From contig CAWFEX010000004.1 in assembly GCA_963814955.1 (NCBI GenBank), positions 558,001 through 622,000 on the forward strand: a stretch of DNA of 64,000 bases, given 5' to 3'. The notes under the pieces were generated by a model that had not been told where the DNA came from, did no database searches, and saw only the letters and a list, made by a program, of their open reading frames with translations. This document shows, one piece after another, positions 27,832-35,943 of this stretch; position 1 is the stretch's first letter; every line of letters starts with the position of its first letter. This DNA comes from DATCJA01 sp963814955 (lineage in GTDB: Bacteria > Acidobacteriota > Vicinamibacteria > Vicinamibacterales > UBA2999). The translations under genes and the position numbers were made by a program.

Positions 27832-28263
27832 TTAGACGGGCGGGAAAGGTGGGGCGCGGAGACCGGAGGAAGCGAGCCACGGCGGGTCGTGCACCGATGT
27901 GTCGACGTCAGGTGGCAACACCGAAGCGCATTGCGACAACTGCGCGTCAGGTGCCCGCTCGTAAAGCAATTGACAAGGTGGATGGACCTGCGAGCTCGCT
28001 TGCGGACCGGTAAACAGCGAATCGAGCTGTTTTGCCTGCTGATCCTCGTGTCCGTCGTGTTCGACAATGGCGTGCGTGTCGGTTGGGTGATGCGGATGTC
28101 GGTCGAAGTGGCGGTGGATGAGTTGCGAATGGTGTCCGTCCGCGGTCTCTCCTACATGGAGATGCTCGGCCGGCAGCAATCCCAGGCCCAGAACACCCAG
28201 CACTGGCAGGCAGGCGAGGACGCGACGCAGGGCGCAACTTTCTTCTGCCACAAAGGAATTCAT
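27832..28263 (-). CDS. Small histidine-rich exported protein, HDPP/RAPP tail (copy 2)
   Basis: 143 residues from ATG 28263. A signal (RRVLACLPVLGVLGLGLLPA) is followed by EHLHVGETADGHHSQLIHRH and FDRHPHHPTDTHAIVEHDGH, a dense set of His pairs. The C-terminus is HDPPWLASSGLRAPPFPPV, closely matching the tail of the protein at 19802. It is upstream of and in line with the efflux operon (57-base gap), so it is probably its first gene. I infer a periplasmic metal-binding or metal-sensing role. The N-terminal Cys (EESCALRR) precedes the hydrophobic core and is not a lipobox. Confidence 0.68.
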   Translation of the reverse strand: MNSFVAEESCALRRVLACLPVLGVLGLGLLPAEHLHVGETADGHHSQLIHRHFDRHPHHPTDTHAIVEHDGHEDQQAKQLDSLFTGPQASSQVHPPCQLLYERAPDAQLSQCASVLPPDVDTSVHDPPWLASSGLRAPPFPPV

Positions 28264-28486
28264 TATCGGGGACGGTCACGGTCGAGTCAAATATCCGGAC
28301 GTGAGGCGATCTGCGTTTTCACGCGTGAAATGTGCGTCGTCGGTGACGTGATCGACTGGCGCGGGTTGTTTCCCGTCACACTGGCCCCGAAGCAGCTCGA
28401 GTGCCGCACGCACTACCGGACAATACAGTTCGCGAGGAGCCCAACCGCCTCCCCAGGGCGGCACAATGTGGGCCGATACAACGTAA

Positions 28487-28747
28487 TCATCCGCCGCAGA
28501 CAATTACCGTTGCCCACAGTGCCAGCGACACCACCCCATTGAGCCTCGCAAGCATGGGTCCCTGTACGCCGGGGCCGAGTGGCCTCACGCGCCGAAACAT
28601 CGTCAGGTAGAAGAGCACCACGTTGGCGCCTGCAAGGAGTACAAGGAGCACACAGAGCATTTTTCAGATGAAAAGCGGGTTGTACACGTATTGATCCGGG
28701 TAGGTCATCGAAAGTGCGGCGCGTCGTTGTAACAGCCCGGGCCGACC
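28487..28747 (-). pseudogene. C-terminal remnant of a small multi-helix membrane protein
   Basis: An 87-codon stretch. It first reads MTYPDQYVYNPLFI, then a TGA at about 28667, then continues in the same frame as KMLCVLLVLLAGANVVLFY to the stop at 28487. A Trp (TGG) would be natural at the TGA, since xxNPxFxWKM followed by a helix is a common arrangement in DUF6644/DUF2214-like membrane proteins. The piece downstream of the stop is itself open from an ATG (57 residues, two helices). I cannot find the missing N-terminal half upstream. The family call is tentative. Confidence 0.45.
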
Positions 28748-28916
28748 ATGTCACCCGCACAGGTCGGAGGCCTTTGATTACGGTAGTGGTGCCCACGTGC
28801 CCGAGACGGCCGCGGTGTCAATTCCTGAGCGCTTCACGGCATCGTTCCTGAATAGTCGGTTGAGGGCGTGTCATCACCCGTGTGCGTGGTGGCGCTGCCC
28901 GGCAGAGGAGGACCTG

Positions 28917-29486
28917 ATGCGTATGCGAACGCTCATCGCACCTGTAGTGATTGCGCTGGCGAGTGTCGCCGCGGCTGCTCAGACGAACGGCGTGCCCGAG
29001 GAGTTCACCGCGGTCGCGATTGCCAACAACAACATTCAGACGGGCGCGGGAACCGTGCTGATTTCAGTCGACCGTTGGTCGAGCGAGGCCGATCGAACCC
29101 GCCTCGTGACCACGCTCCGCGAGAAAGGACCAAACGCGCTTCTCGACGCGCTCCAGGACACGCGGCCGGTTGGAAGGATCCGCACACCCGATTCCCTCGG
29201 CTACGACCTTCGATACGCCCAGCAGACTCCGGGTGAAGACGGCGGTCGGCGAATTGTGATTGCCACTGATCGGCCGATCGGTTTTTGGGAGGCGTGGGCA
29301 CGCCCTCGTCTGATTGACTATCCGTTTACCGTGATTCAAATGAACATCGATCGCAACGGACGCGGAAAAGGGACCATGTCGATAGCGACCAAGATTCGGG
29401 CGTACGACAACACCATCGAGCTCGAGGACTTCGCAAGCGCCCCGGTGATGCTGAACGATATCCAGGCAAAGAAAGACGTAGATTAA
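28917..29486 (+). CDS. Exported protein of unknown function
   Basis: 189 residues from ATG 28917 with GAGGAGG seven bases upstream. Signal peptide TLIAPVVIALASVAAAAQ. The mature part (FTAVAIANNNIQTGAGTVLI, SVDRWSSEADRTRLV, FTVIQMNIDRNGRGKGTMS) is a compact mixed alpha/beta protein ending in an acidic tail. I do not recognise the family; similar exported proteins are common in Acidobacteriota. Not obviously linked to its neighbours, a membrane-protein remnant and a phosphodiesterase gene 111 bases downstream. Confidence 0.75.
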   Translation: MRMRTLIAPVVIALASVAAAAQTNGVPEEFTAVAIANNNIQTGAGTVLISVDRWSSEADRTRLVTTLREKGPNALLDALQDTRPVGRIRTPDSLGYDLRYAQQTPGEDGGRRIVIATDRPIGFWEAWARPRLIDYPFTVIQMNIDRNGRGKGTMSIATKIRAYDNTIELEDFASAPVMLNDIQAKKDVD

Positions 29487-29597
29487 GAAACGATTAAGAA
29501 AAGGCACGCTTTCGCGGAACGGCACAGGTGATTGACGCGCCGGGGGGTTCCTCGTATCCTCGAAGGACAGCGCCCTTTTTTGCTGTCAAAGGTGGAT

Positions 29598-30560
29598 ATG
29601 CGCGCACTCCTCTCCCCGGCTGCGTGGCTCGTACTCGTCTCGTCGGTCGCTTCGGTCACTCTGGCGTGCGGCCCGAGGTACCTCCGATCAGACGACTTCG
29701 CTGCTGAACAACGTGTTCCGTCCGCCAGCATTACCCGTAACGTGGTGCTGGTCTCGATCGATGGCCTGCGCCCCGACGCGATTGCCAGGTTCACGGCGCC
29801 CACGCTGCAGCGGCTGATCAAGGAGGGGAGCTACTCGCTATCCGCCCGTACGATCATGCCGAGCACCACGCTGCCGTCGCATACGTCGATGCTGAGCGGC
29901 GAACCTCCCGATGAGCACGGCGTGTTCTGGAACAACGTCACGAGCGCCAAAGTAGACGTTGTGAATTTCTCGACCGTCTTCAGCGTCGCCCGCGAACACG
30001 GCTACCGGACGGCCGCATTTTTCAGCAAGGCGAAGTTCGGGCCCTTGCAGCGGCCTGGTACGCTCGACTACTCGCAGGCGCCCGGCGGCTGGTTCGGGCG
30101 CTGGTTGGGGGCCAGGACGGTCGCCGATGTTCGGTCCTATCTCGAGGATCAGCGACCGAACGTCCTTTTCGTGCATCTGTCGGATCCGGATGTCGCAGGT
30201 CATTCATCGGGATGGATGAGTCAGGCATATGGGCAGGCCGTGCAAACGGCTGACGCGGCGCTAGGCCAGCTGCTCACCGTAGCGGATCGCGCGTACGGGA
30301 AAGGCAATTATTCGCTTGTGGTCACTGCGGATCACGGCGGTCATGCCTACGGCCACGGGACGAGCGATCCGCAGGACGTCACCATTCCATGGATCGCGTG
30401 GGGACGCGGCGTAAACGCCGGTCTATTGGATGAAAAGATCGACACCTTCGACACCGCCCCGACGGTGTTGTGGCTGCTCGGCGTTGAAGAGCCAGACGAG
30501 TGGGATGGTTCGCCTGTCGAAGAAGCGTTTCAGTCGCAGCGGGCGCTGGCGACGCAGTAA
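29598..30560 (+). CDS. Ectonucleotide pyrophosphatase/phosphodiesterase family lipoprotein
   Basis: 320 residues from ATG 29598. TLAC near residue 25 is a lipobox. Type I phosphodiesterase/nucleotide pyrophosphatase fold of the alkaline-phosphatase superfamily: VVLVSIDGLRPDAI (first metal Asp), TIMPSTTLPSHTSML (nucleophilic Thr region), HLSDPDVAGHSSGW and VVTADHGGHAYGHG (second metal site with Asp-His and His). All expected metal ligands are seen. It likely hydrolyses phosphodiesters or nucleotides at the cell surface. The gene ends just before a heptad-repeat hairpin shared with the convergent aldolase gene. Confidence 0.87.
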   Translation: MRALLSPAAWLVLVSSVASVTLACGPRYLRSDDFAAEQRVPSASITRNVVLVSIDGLRPDAIARFTAPTLQRLIKEGSYSLSARTIMPSTTLPSHTSMLSGEPPDEHGVFWNNVTSAKVDVVNFSTVFSVAREHGYRTAAFFSKAKFGPLQRPGTLDYSQAPGGWFGRWLGARTVADVRSYLEDQRPNVLFVHLSDPDVAGHSSGWMSQAYGQAVQTADAALGQLLTVADRAYGKGNYSLVVTADHGGHAYGHGTSDPQDVTIPWIAWGRGVNAGLLDEKIDTFDTAPTVLWLLGVEEPDEWDGSPVEEAFQSQRALATQ

Positions 30561-30562
30561 TC

Positions 30563-30660
30563 AAGTCACAAGTCACAAATCACAAATCACAAGTCACAAG
30601 TCGGACGTCACAAATTTCTCGTTTGACTTGAGACTTGTGACTTGTGCTTTGTGACTTGAC
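30563..30660. repeat. Heptad-repeat inverted array (hairpin A), likely bidirectional terminator
   Basis: Left arm: six consecutive 7-base units of AAGTCAC or AAATCAC from 30563. Right arm: five units related to GACTTGT ending at 30659. The arms are complementary, so the transcript can fold into a long imperfect hairpin. It fills the space between two convergent genes. Related arrays occur at 40013 and 45243. Confidence 0.75.
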
Positions 30661-30662
30661 GG

Positions 30663-31440
30663 CTAGCGCTTTAGCAATATTTCCGCACGCTTTTTATACG
30701 CTTCCCACTCTCGTGCGTTGTCTCCACCGCCGCCACCTGCATTCGGGTTCGGCTTGATGTACATGGGTTCCTTGTCGCCCATGGCAAGCAGCTGCGCGAC
30801 GAGCTGCGCGTTTGTATCGAGATTGGCGGCGCGCTGAATGAGCGCCACAGCGGAGGGCGCCACAACGACAACGCCGTGGCCACGCATGAGCACGGCATTC
30901 GCCTTGCCGAGCGCCTGGGCCAGGCCGCGTCCCAGTTCGGCACTGTTCACGCCACCGCCCGCGTCTCCATTCTTGAACGCGGGAACCTGGTCGCCGATGA
31001 ACCCGGCGCCGGCAAAGAGCGGGCGCAACGGAATGTTGCTCGACGAAAACAACAGAAGCGACGGTGTGTGCCCGTGCACCACGGCGGTGACATCGGGACG
31101 CGCCCTGTAAATTTCTGCATGGATGAAGCGCTCCATGACCAGCGCGCGGCCGCGGGCATCGGCCACTCTTCCCTCGAGGTCGTACTCCATCACGTCGTCT
31201 GCGACGACGAGCTCCGGTGCGCGGCGCCACGGCATGAGAAATCGATTGGCATCGAGGCGAACGCTCACGTGACCCGCGGTGTCGAGGAAGCCGGAGTCGA
31301 ACAGCACCCGCGTCGCGACGACCACCTCTTCTTTCACCGACTCGGTTGATCGCGGCTGCTGTGCCTGCGCGTCTACCACAGGCGCGCGACTGCAGCGGCA
31401 TGATCGAGAGCACTCCCACCAGAAGCATCATTCTGTGCAT
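30663..31440 (-). CDS. Exported class II aldolase/adducin-like protein, one frameshift
   Basis: Corrected length 258 residues. AGGAGG precedes ATG 31440, which encodes MHRMMLLVGVLSIMPLQS. One extra base at about 31388 must be removed to join APVVDAQAQQPRSTESV. The domain contains GHVSVRLD, FIHAEIYRARPDVTAVVHGHTP (zinc His pair) and LMRGHGVVVVAP (third His), the metal site of class II aldolases. A signal peptide is unusual for classical fuculose-type aldolases but common in the exported family found in Acidobacteriota. Substrate unknown; probably a sugar phosphate-like or hydroxy acid compound, or a binding role. Confidence 0.78.
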
Positions 31441-31516
31441 GACGTCCTCCTGAGCGTGCCGCAAGCTTAACCGGAAATGCTGGAGGTCGCGCGCACGCGC
31501 AGGCTGAACCGGGCAG

Positions 31517-31536
31517 GCGCAGGCTAAAGCCTGCGC
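31517..31536. terminator. 20-base perfect palindrome (9-bp stem) after the malonyl-CoA decarboxylase gene
   Basis: GCGCAGGCTAAAGCCTGCGC is a perfect inverted repeat directly after the stop of the minus-strand gene at 31538. It can act as a terminator stem or as a REP-like element; no U-tract follows on the minus strand. Confidence 0.5.
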
Positions 31537-31537
31537 T

Positions 31538-32884
31538 CTACTGGGATTGATTCGATTTTGAAACTGACTGCCGGGATTGCCTGGCAAGTCGTTCGATCTG
31601 TCGCGACGCCACCACCTTGTAACCCCGCGCATATGCTTCGTGGCTCCGCTCCAGATCGTCGGGGCGGTACACGTAGTTCGCCATGATTCCGAACGATCGG
31701 CGGATGCCGGATTCGGACGTGTCGGCCAGCCAGTTGAGCCGCTCGAGGCTTGCTCCGTTGGCCAGGTGAAACCGCGCAACCGAATCGAAAGGAGCCTTCC
31801 CGCGCGTCGCGCGCGTCAGGTAGAAGGCACACAGTCGCATCAGCTCGTCGCGAAGGTCTGCGGCAATCGGTTCGTTGTGAAGGCGCGCCGCGCGAGACTC
31901 CAGATTGTCGAGCACGTCGATGCGCTCCGTCGCCAGCCACTTCTGAAAGTCGGGAATCGGTGACAGCGTGGCAAACCTGCGAATACGCGGAAGGTTTCTC
32001 TTCAGATCTTCGACCACCTGCTTGATCAGCAGCGTGCCGAACGATATACCGCGCAGCCCCTCCTGGCAGTGCGTGATGGAGTAGAAGACGGCGCAACGGG
32101 CGCGAGCAGGATCGAGTACCTCGGCATTCGGATCCAGCAGCGGTTGGACGCGTGCGCTGATCCGGTCGGTGAGCGCGACTTCGATGAAAATGAGCGGTTC
32201 ACCGGGGAGCGCGGGATGGAAGAAGGCATAGCACCGCCGGTCCGCCTCGAGCCGCCGGCGCAGATCGTCCCAGCCCTGGATCTGGTGCACCGCCTCGTAC
32301 TGGATGAGGCGTTCGAGGACAGCAGCGGATGTTCCCCAATCGATGCGCCGCAGCGTGAGAAACCCGCCGTTGAACCATGATCGGAACAGGTGCGCCAGGT
32401 CGCTGTCGATGCTCATCCGCTCGGGATGGTCGCGCAAGGTCGCCAACAGATGCCGGCGCATCTGGATGAGGGCGGCGGTACCACCCGGCGCGAGGTTCAG
32501 GCGCCGGAACAGCTCCTGGCGTGCAGGTTCAACCACAGTCTGGAGCTGGCGCAGAGTCTCGGGAGAAGGCGCCTTGCGGTATGCGTCGGCCGCGTTCGCG
32601 ACCTGCTCCGGATCGGGGACGAACGACTCGTTCAACAGGTCGAAGAACGTGTCGCGAGCCGGCACGTCCAGCGCTTTGTAGGCGGCTACGAGCTCGGACG
32701 CGACGCGGGCGCCAGATACCTCGCCCCGCTCCGACAGCAGCGCGCCGCAGAGGTGAATCACCTCCCGCGCTTTCGGCTCGCCGTACCGCAAACGCGAGGC
32801 AGCACGAGACCCCAGCGACCAGATCCTTTTCAGTAAAGGCGGGTGGGTGGGGGATTCAGCGTCGCTGCTCATTACAAGTAGCAT
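31538..32884 (-). CDS. Malonyl-CoA decarboxylase
   Basis: 448 residues from ATG 32884; ATG 32872 is an alternative start. The protein matches the full malonyl-CoA decarboxylase family. A helical N-terminal domain (about 1-190) is followed by a GNAT-fold catalytic domain. Visible blocks are FHPALPGEPLIFIEVALT, YSITHCQEGLRGISFGTLLIK and TLSPIPDF, which carries the Ser of the catalytic Ser/His pair. ARFHLANGASLERLNW contains the catalytic His. It converts malonyl-CoA to acetyl-CoA in the cytoplasm. It is divergent from the TonB receptor gene with nine bases between starts. No obvious partner in malonate uptake is seen nearby. Confidence 0.9.
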   Translation of the reverse strand: MLLVMSSDAESPTHPPLLKRIWSLGSRAASRLRYGEPKAREVIHLCGALLSERGEVSGARVASELVAAYKALDVPARDTFFDLLNESFVPDPEQVANAADAYRKAPSPETLRQLQTVVEPARQELFRRLNLAPGGTAALIQMRRHLLATLRDHPERMSIDSDLAHLFRSWFNGGFLTLRRIDWGTSAAVLERLIQYEAVHQIQGWDDLRRRLEADRRCYAFFHPALPGEPLIFIEVALTDRISARVQPLLDPNAEVLDPARARCAVFYSITHCQEGLRGISFGTLLIKQVVEDLKRNLPRIRRFATLSPIPDFQKWLATERIDVLDNLESRAARLHNEPIAADLRDELMRLCAFYLTRATRGKAPFDSVARFHLANGASLERLNWLADTSESGIRRSFGIMANYVYRPDDLERSHEAYARGYKVVASRQIERLARQSRQSVSKSNQSQ

Positions 32885-32893
32885 ACAGATCCT

Positions 32894-35080
32894 GTGAGGT
32901 TTCCACGACTCTCATGCGCGGGCAGACTGTGCACAGCAATTCTGCTGATTGCCCTGTGTCACCCGACATTCGCAGCGCAGCAGTCCGCGACGCTGCGAGT
33001 TGAGGTGCGTTCAGAAGCGGGACCGGTGTCCGGTGTGGACGTCGTCGTCAACGGTGTGACGTTCAAGACAGGTCTCGACGGTCTGGTGTCCATTCCGGTT
33101 GTGCCTGGCAGGGTAGACGTGACGGTTCTGAAAGACGAATTTGCGCCGCTCAGCTCGTCGGTAACCGTGGCGGCGGGCCAGACGCAGTCGCTCCTCTTCG
33201 AGCTGGAGGAGGATCTGGAGATCGAAGAAGCCGTGATCGTCACCGCCACGCGAACGGACACCCGGCTCGAGGACCAGCCGATGCGGATCGAAGTCGTGCC
33301 GGGCGAAGAGGTGCAGGAAAAAATCATGATGACGCCCGGAGACGTGTCGATGCTGCTGGCCGAGACGAACGGCCTGCGGGTCCAGACGACGTCACCATCG
33401 CTGGGCGGCGCAAGCGTCAGGATCCAGGGGTTGCGCGGACGCTATACGCAGATTCTTGCGGACGGTCTCCCGCTTTATGGCGGCCAGACCGGCTCAGTCG
33501 GTCTTCTGCAGATTCCGCCGATGGATCTGGGCCAGGTCGAGGTGATCAAGGGTGTCGCGTCGGCCCTGTACGGGATGTCCGCCATTGGCGGCGTCGTAAA
33601 TCTCGTGTCGCGGCGTCCATCTCGAGAAGCCCCCGAGCGGGAGCTTCTCGTCAACGGCACGAGCCATGGCGGGACCGACATCGTCAATTGGCTGGCGGGT
33701 CCGCTCGGCGAACGGTGGGGCTACACATTCGTGGGCGGCTTCCACACACAGCGGCGGTCGGATCTCGACGATGACGGATGGACGGATCTGCCCTTTTACC
33801 GCCGGGCTGTCGGCCGATCGCGATTCTTCTGGGACAACAGTGCCGGCAAGTCACTGCTCCTGACATTCGGCGGGATGGGTGAGCAGCGTCGCGGTGGAAC
33901 CGTGGCCGGTCGTTCCACGCCTGACGGACGGATGTTTGCCGAAGATCTGGGCAGCAGACGATTTGACGGCGGTGCGGTGTGGCGGATGACGACATCGGAC
34001 GGCCGCGTGATCGCAGCACGGATGAGTGCGACAGCGCAGAACCATGACCATACCTTTGGACCGACCATCGAGCCCGACAGCCACCGGACGGCGTTCGGAG
34101 AGATGTCAGTGACCGGCATGAATGGGCGGCATACCTGGGTGGCGGGCACTGCCCTCCAGACCGAGTGGTATCGCTCGCCAGACGTGCCCCGATTCGACTA
34201 CACGCACGCGGTGCCAGCCGTTTTCGCGCAGGACGAGTTCCGCCTGACCCGGCAGCTCATCCTGTCCGGCAGCACACGGGTCGATGTGCACAATGAATTC
34301 GGGACGTTCGTGAGCCCGCGTGTGTCGGCGTTGGTACGCCCGGCCCAGCAATGGACGATCCGGGTCTCGGGTGGTCGCGGCTACTTTGCACCTACGCCGT
34401 TCACGGAGGAGACCGAGGCAACCGGACTGGCGCCTGTTGCGCCACTCGGCGAACTGCGCGCCGAGCGTGCCGACAACGTGTCCGCCGATGTGACATGGGC
34501 GCGCAGGCCATTTGATCTGACGGCAACGGTGTTTTATTCGCGCATCCACAATGCGCTGACGGTGGAGAAGTCAGAGGGAGCTGACTTTCCCCTTGTCGTC
34601 GTCAATCTCGACGGGCCGACCGTGACGCGCGGCACCGAGCTGATCGGTCATTACCGCCGCGAAGGCAACATCGACGTCATCGTCACTCACATGTTTCTGT
34701 GGTCCACCGAACCATCACCAAACGGCAGAGCCCGGCGCGAGGTTCCACTCAACCCACGCCATGCGGCAAGCTTCGACTTGTTGAAGCAGATTGGGCCCGC
34801 GCGCGTGGGCTTCGAGGTGTTCTACACGGGACGTCAGGCGCTCGAGGACAATCCCTTCCGCGACGTCGGGCGTGCGCACGTGTTGTACGGCGGCCTCATC
34901 GACTGGGGAATCGGCGGCTCTCGTGTGTATGTGAACGTGGAAAATCTCGGAGACGAACGCCTGACGCGAGAGCATCCGCTCGTGCGGCCTGCGCGCGGCA
35001 TCGACGGCCGATGGACGGTTGACGCCTGGTCGCCGCTCGAGGGTCGGACGCTGAATGCCGGTGTGCGGTGGCGGTTTTAG
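32894..35080 (+). CDS. TonB-dependent outer-membrane receptor
   Basis: 728 residues from GTG 32894, intact. The signal peptide ends TFAAQ. A short beta-sandwich (LRVEVRSEAGPVSGVDVVVNG) lies before the TonB box region (EAVIVTATRT). The plug domain includes ADGLPLYGGQTGS and GVASALYGMSAIGGVVN, followed by a 22-strand barrel ending ...NAGVRWRF with the terminal Phe needed for insertion. Similar receptors import siderophores, cobalamin or other metal chelates. It is monocistronic as far as can be seen; the peroxiredoxin follows after about 87 bases with its own ribosome site. Confidence 0.9.
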   Translation: MRFPRLSCAGRLCTAILLIALCHPTFAAQQSATLRVEVRSEAGPVSGVDVVVNGVTFKTGLDGLVSIPVVPGRVDVTVLKDEFAPLSSSVTVAAGQTQSLLFELEEDLEIEEAVIVTATRTDTRLEDQPMRIEVVPGEEVQEKIMMTPGDVSMLLAETNGLRVQTTSPSLGGASVRIQGLRGRYTQILADGLPLYGGQTGSVGLLQIPPMDLGQVEVIKGVASALYGMSAIGGVVNLVSRRPSREAPERELLVNGTSHGGTDIVNWLAGPLGERWGYTFVGGFHTQRRSDLDDDGWTDLPFYRRAVGRSRFFWDNSAGKSLLLTFGGMGEQRRGGTVAGRSTPDGRMFAEDLGSRRFDGGAVWRMTTSDGRVIAARMSATAQNHDHTFGPTIEPDSHRTAFGEMSVTGMNGRHTWVAGTALQTEWYRSPDVPRFDYTHAVPAVFAQDEFRLTRQLILSGSTRVDVHNEFGTFVSPRVSALVRPAQQWTIRVSGGRGYFAPTPFTEETEATGLAPVAPLGELRAERADNVSADVTWARRPFDLTATVFYSRIHNALTVEKSEGADFPLVVVNLDGPTVTRGTELIGHYRREGNIDVIVTHMFLWSTEPSPNGRARREVPLNPRHAASFDLLKQIGPARVGFEVFYTGRQALEDNPFRDVGRAHVLYGGLIDWGIGGSRVYVNVENLGDERLTREHPLVRPARGIDGRWTVDAWSPLEGRTLNAGVRWRF

Positions 35081-35167
35081 TTGATCGGCGAGAAGGCCTC
35101 CGCCCACCACTCCGCCTGCCACCTATGATTAACGGTATGATGCTCTCTTGCGCAAAGGAGGTTCTCG

Positions 35168-35836
35168 ATGACTCTTCGAATTGGTGATACGGCTCCTGAC
35201 TTCGAAGCGGATACCACTGAAGGCCGCATCCGGTTCCATGAGTGGATCGGCGACTCCTGGGCGGTGCTGTTCTCGCATCCGAAAGACTTCACGCCCGTGT
35301 GCACCACTGAGCTGGGGTACATGGCCAAACTGAAGCCGGAGTTCGACAAGCGGAACGTGAAAATCATCGGGCTTAGCGTCGACGCGGTGGGCAACCATCA
35401 GCGATGGGCAAACGACATCAAGGAGACGCAGGGCTATGCGCCCAATTACCCGATGATCGGTGACACCAACCTGGAGATTTCCAAGCTCTATGGCATGCTG
35501 CCCGGCGACCTCGTCGGCACGTGCGAAGGGCGTACTCCCGCCGACAACCAGACGGTCCGGAACGTGTTCGTGGTAGGGCCCGACAAGAAGATCAAGCTGA
35601 TCATCGCGTATCCGATGACGACCGGCCGCAACTTCGACGAGGTGTTGCGTGTGATCGACTCGTTGCAGCTCACCGCCAAGCACAAGGTGGCGACGCCGGT
35701 GAACTGGAAAAACGGCGAGGACGTCATCATCGTCGGTTCGGTGTCCGACGACGAGGCCAAGAAGGTCTATCCGCAGGGGTGGAAGGCGCCGAAGCCCTAC
35801 ATCCGCATCGTTCCGCAGCCGGGGTCGAACGCGTAG
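35168..35836 (+). CDS. 1-Cys peroxiredoxin (Prx6-type)
   Basis: 222 residues, AAAGGAGG a few bases before ATG 35168. The peroxidatic cysteine is Cys45 in FTPVCTTELG; the conserved Thr and Arg of the active site (TPVC and R in VRNVFV...) are present. Length and the extended C-terminal domain (DKKIKLIIAYP, GRNFDEVLRVIDSL) are those of the Prx6/1-Cys group. No second resolving Cys is in the typical place. It reduces hydrogen and organic peroxides in the cytoplasm with an external thiol donor. Followed by a radical SAM gene on the other strand. Confidence 0.92.
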   Translation: MTLRIGDTAPDFEADTTEGRIRFHEWIGDSWAVLFSHPKDFTPVCTTELGYMAKLKPEFDKRNVKIIGLSVDAVGNHQRWANDIKETQGYAPNYPMIGDTNLEISKLYGMLPGDLVGTCEGRTPADNQTVRNVFVVGPDKKIKLIIAYPMTTGRNFDEVLRVIDSLQLTAKHKVATPVNWKNGEDVIIVGSVSDDEAKKVYPQGWKAPKPYIRIVPQPGSNA

Positions 35837-35943
35837 CTCGGCGTAGGTGTCGCCCGCCCTACGGTTCTGCGACAGCGAGCCTTGACGCCGGCAGTACTTG
35901 CAGCGACGAGGTCGGGCCGGTTCGAGCCGGCCCGTCGTCTGCG

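Noticed and set aside
30563..30660. Heptad array as a CRISPR
   Set aside because: Unit is 7 bases, adjacent copies, no unique spacers, and the second half is the reverse complement.
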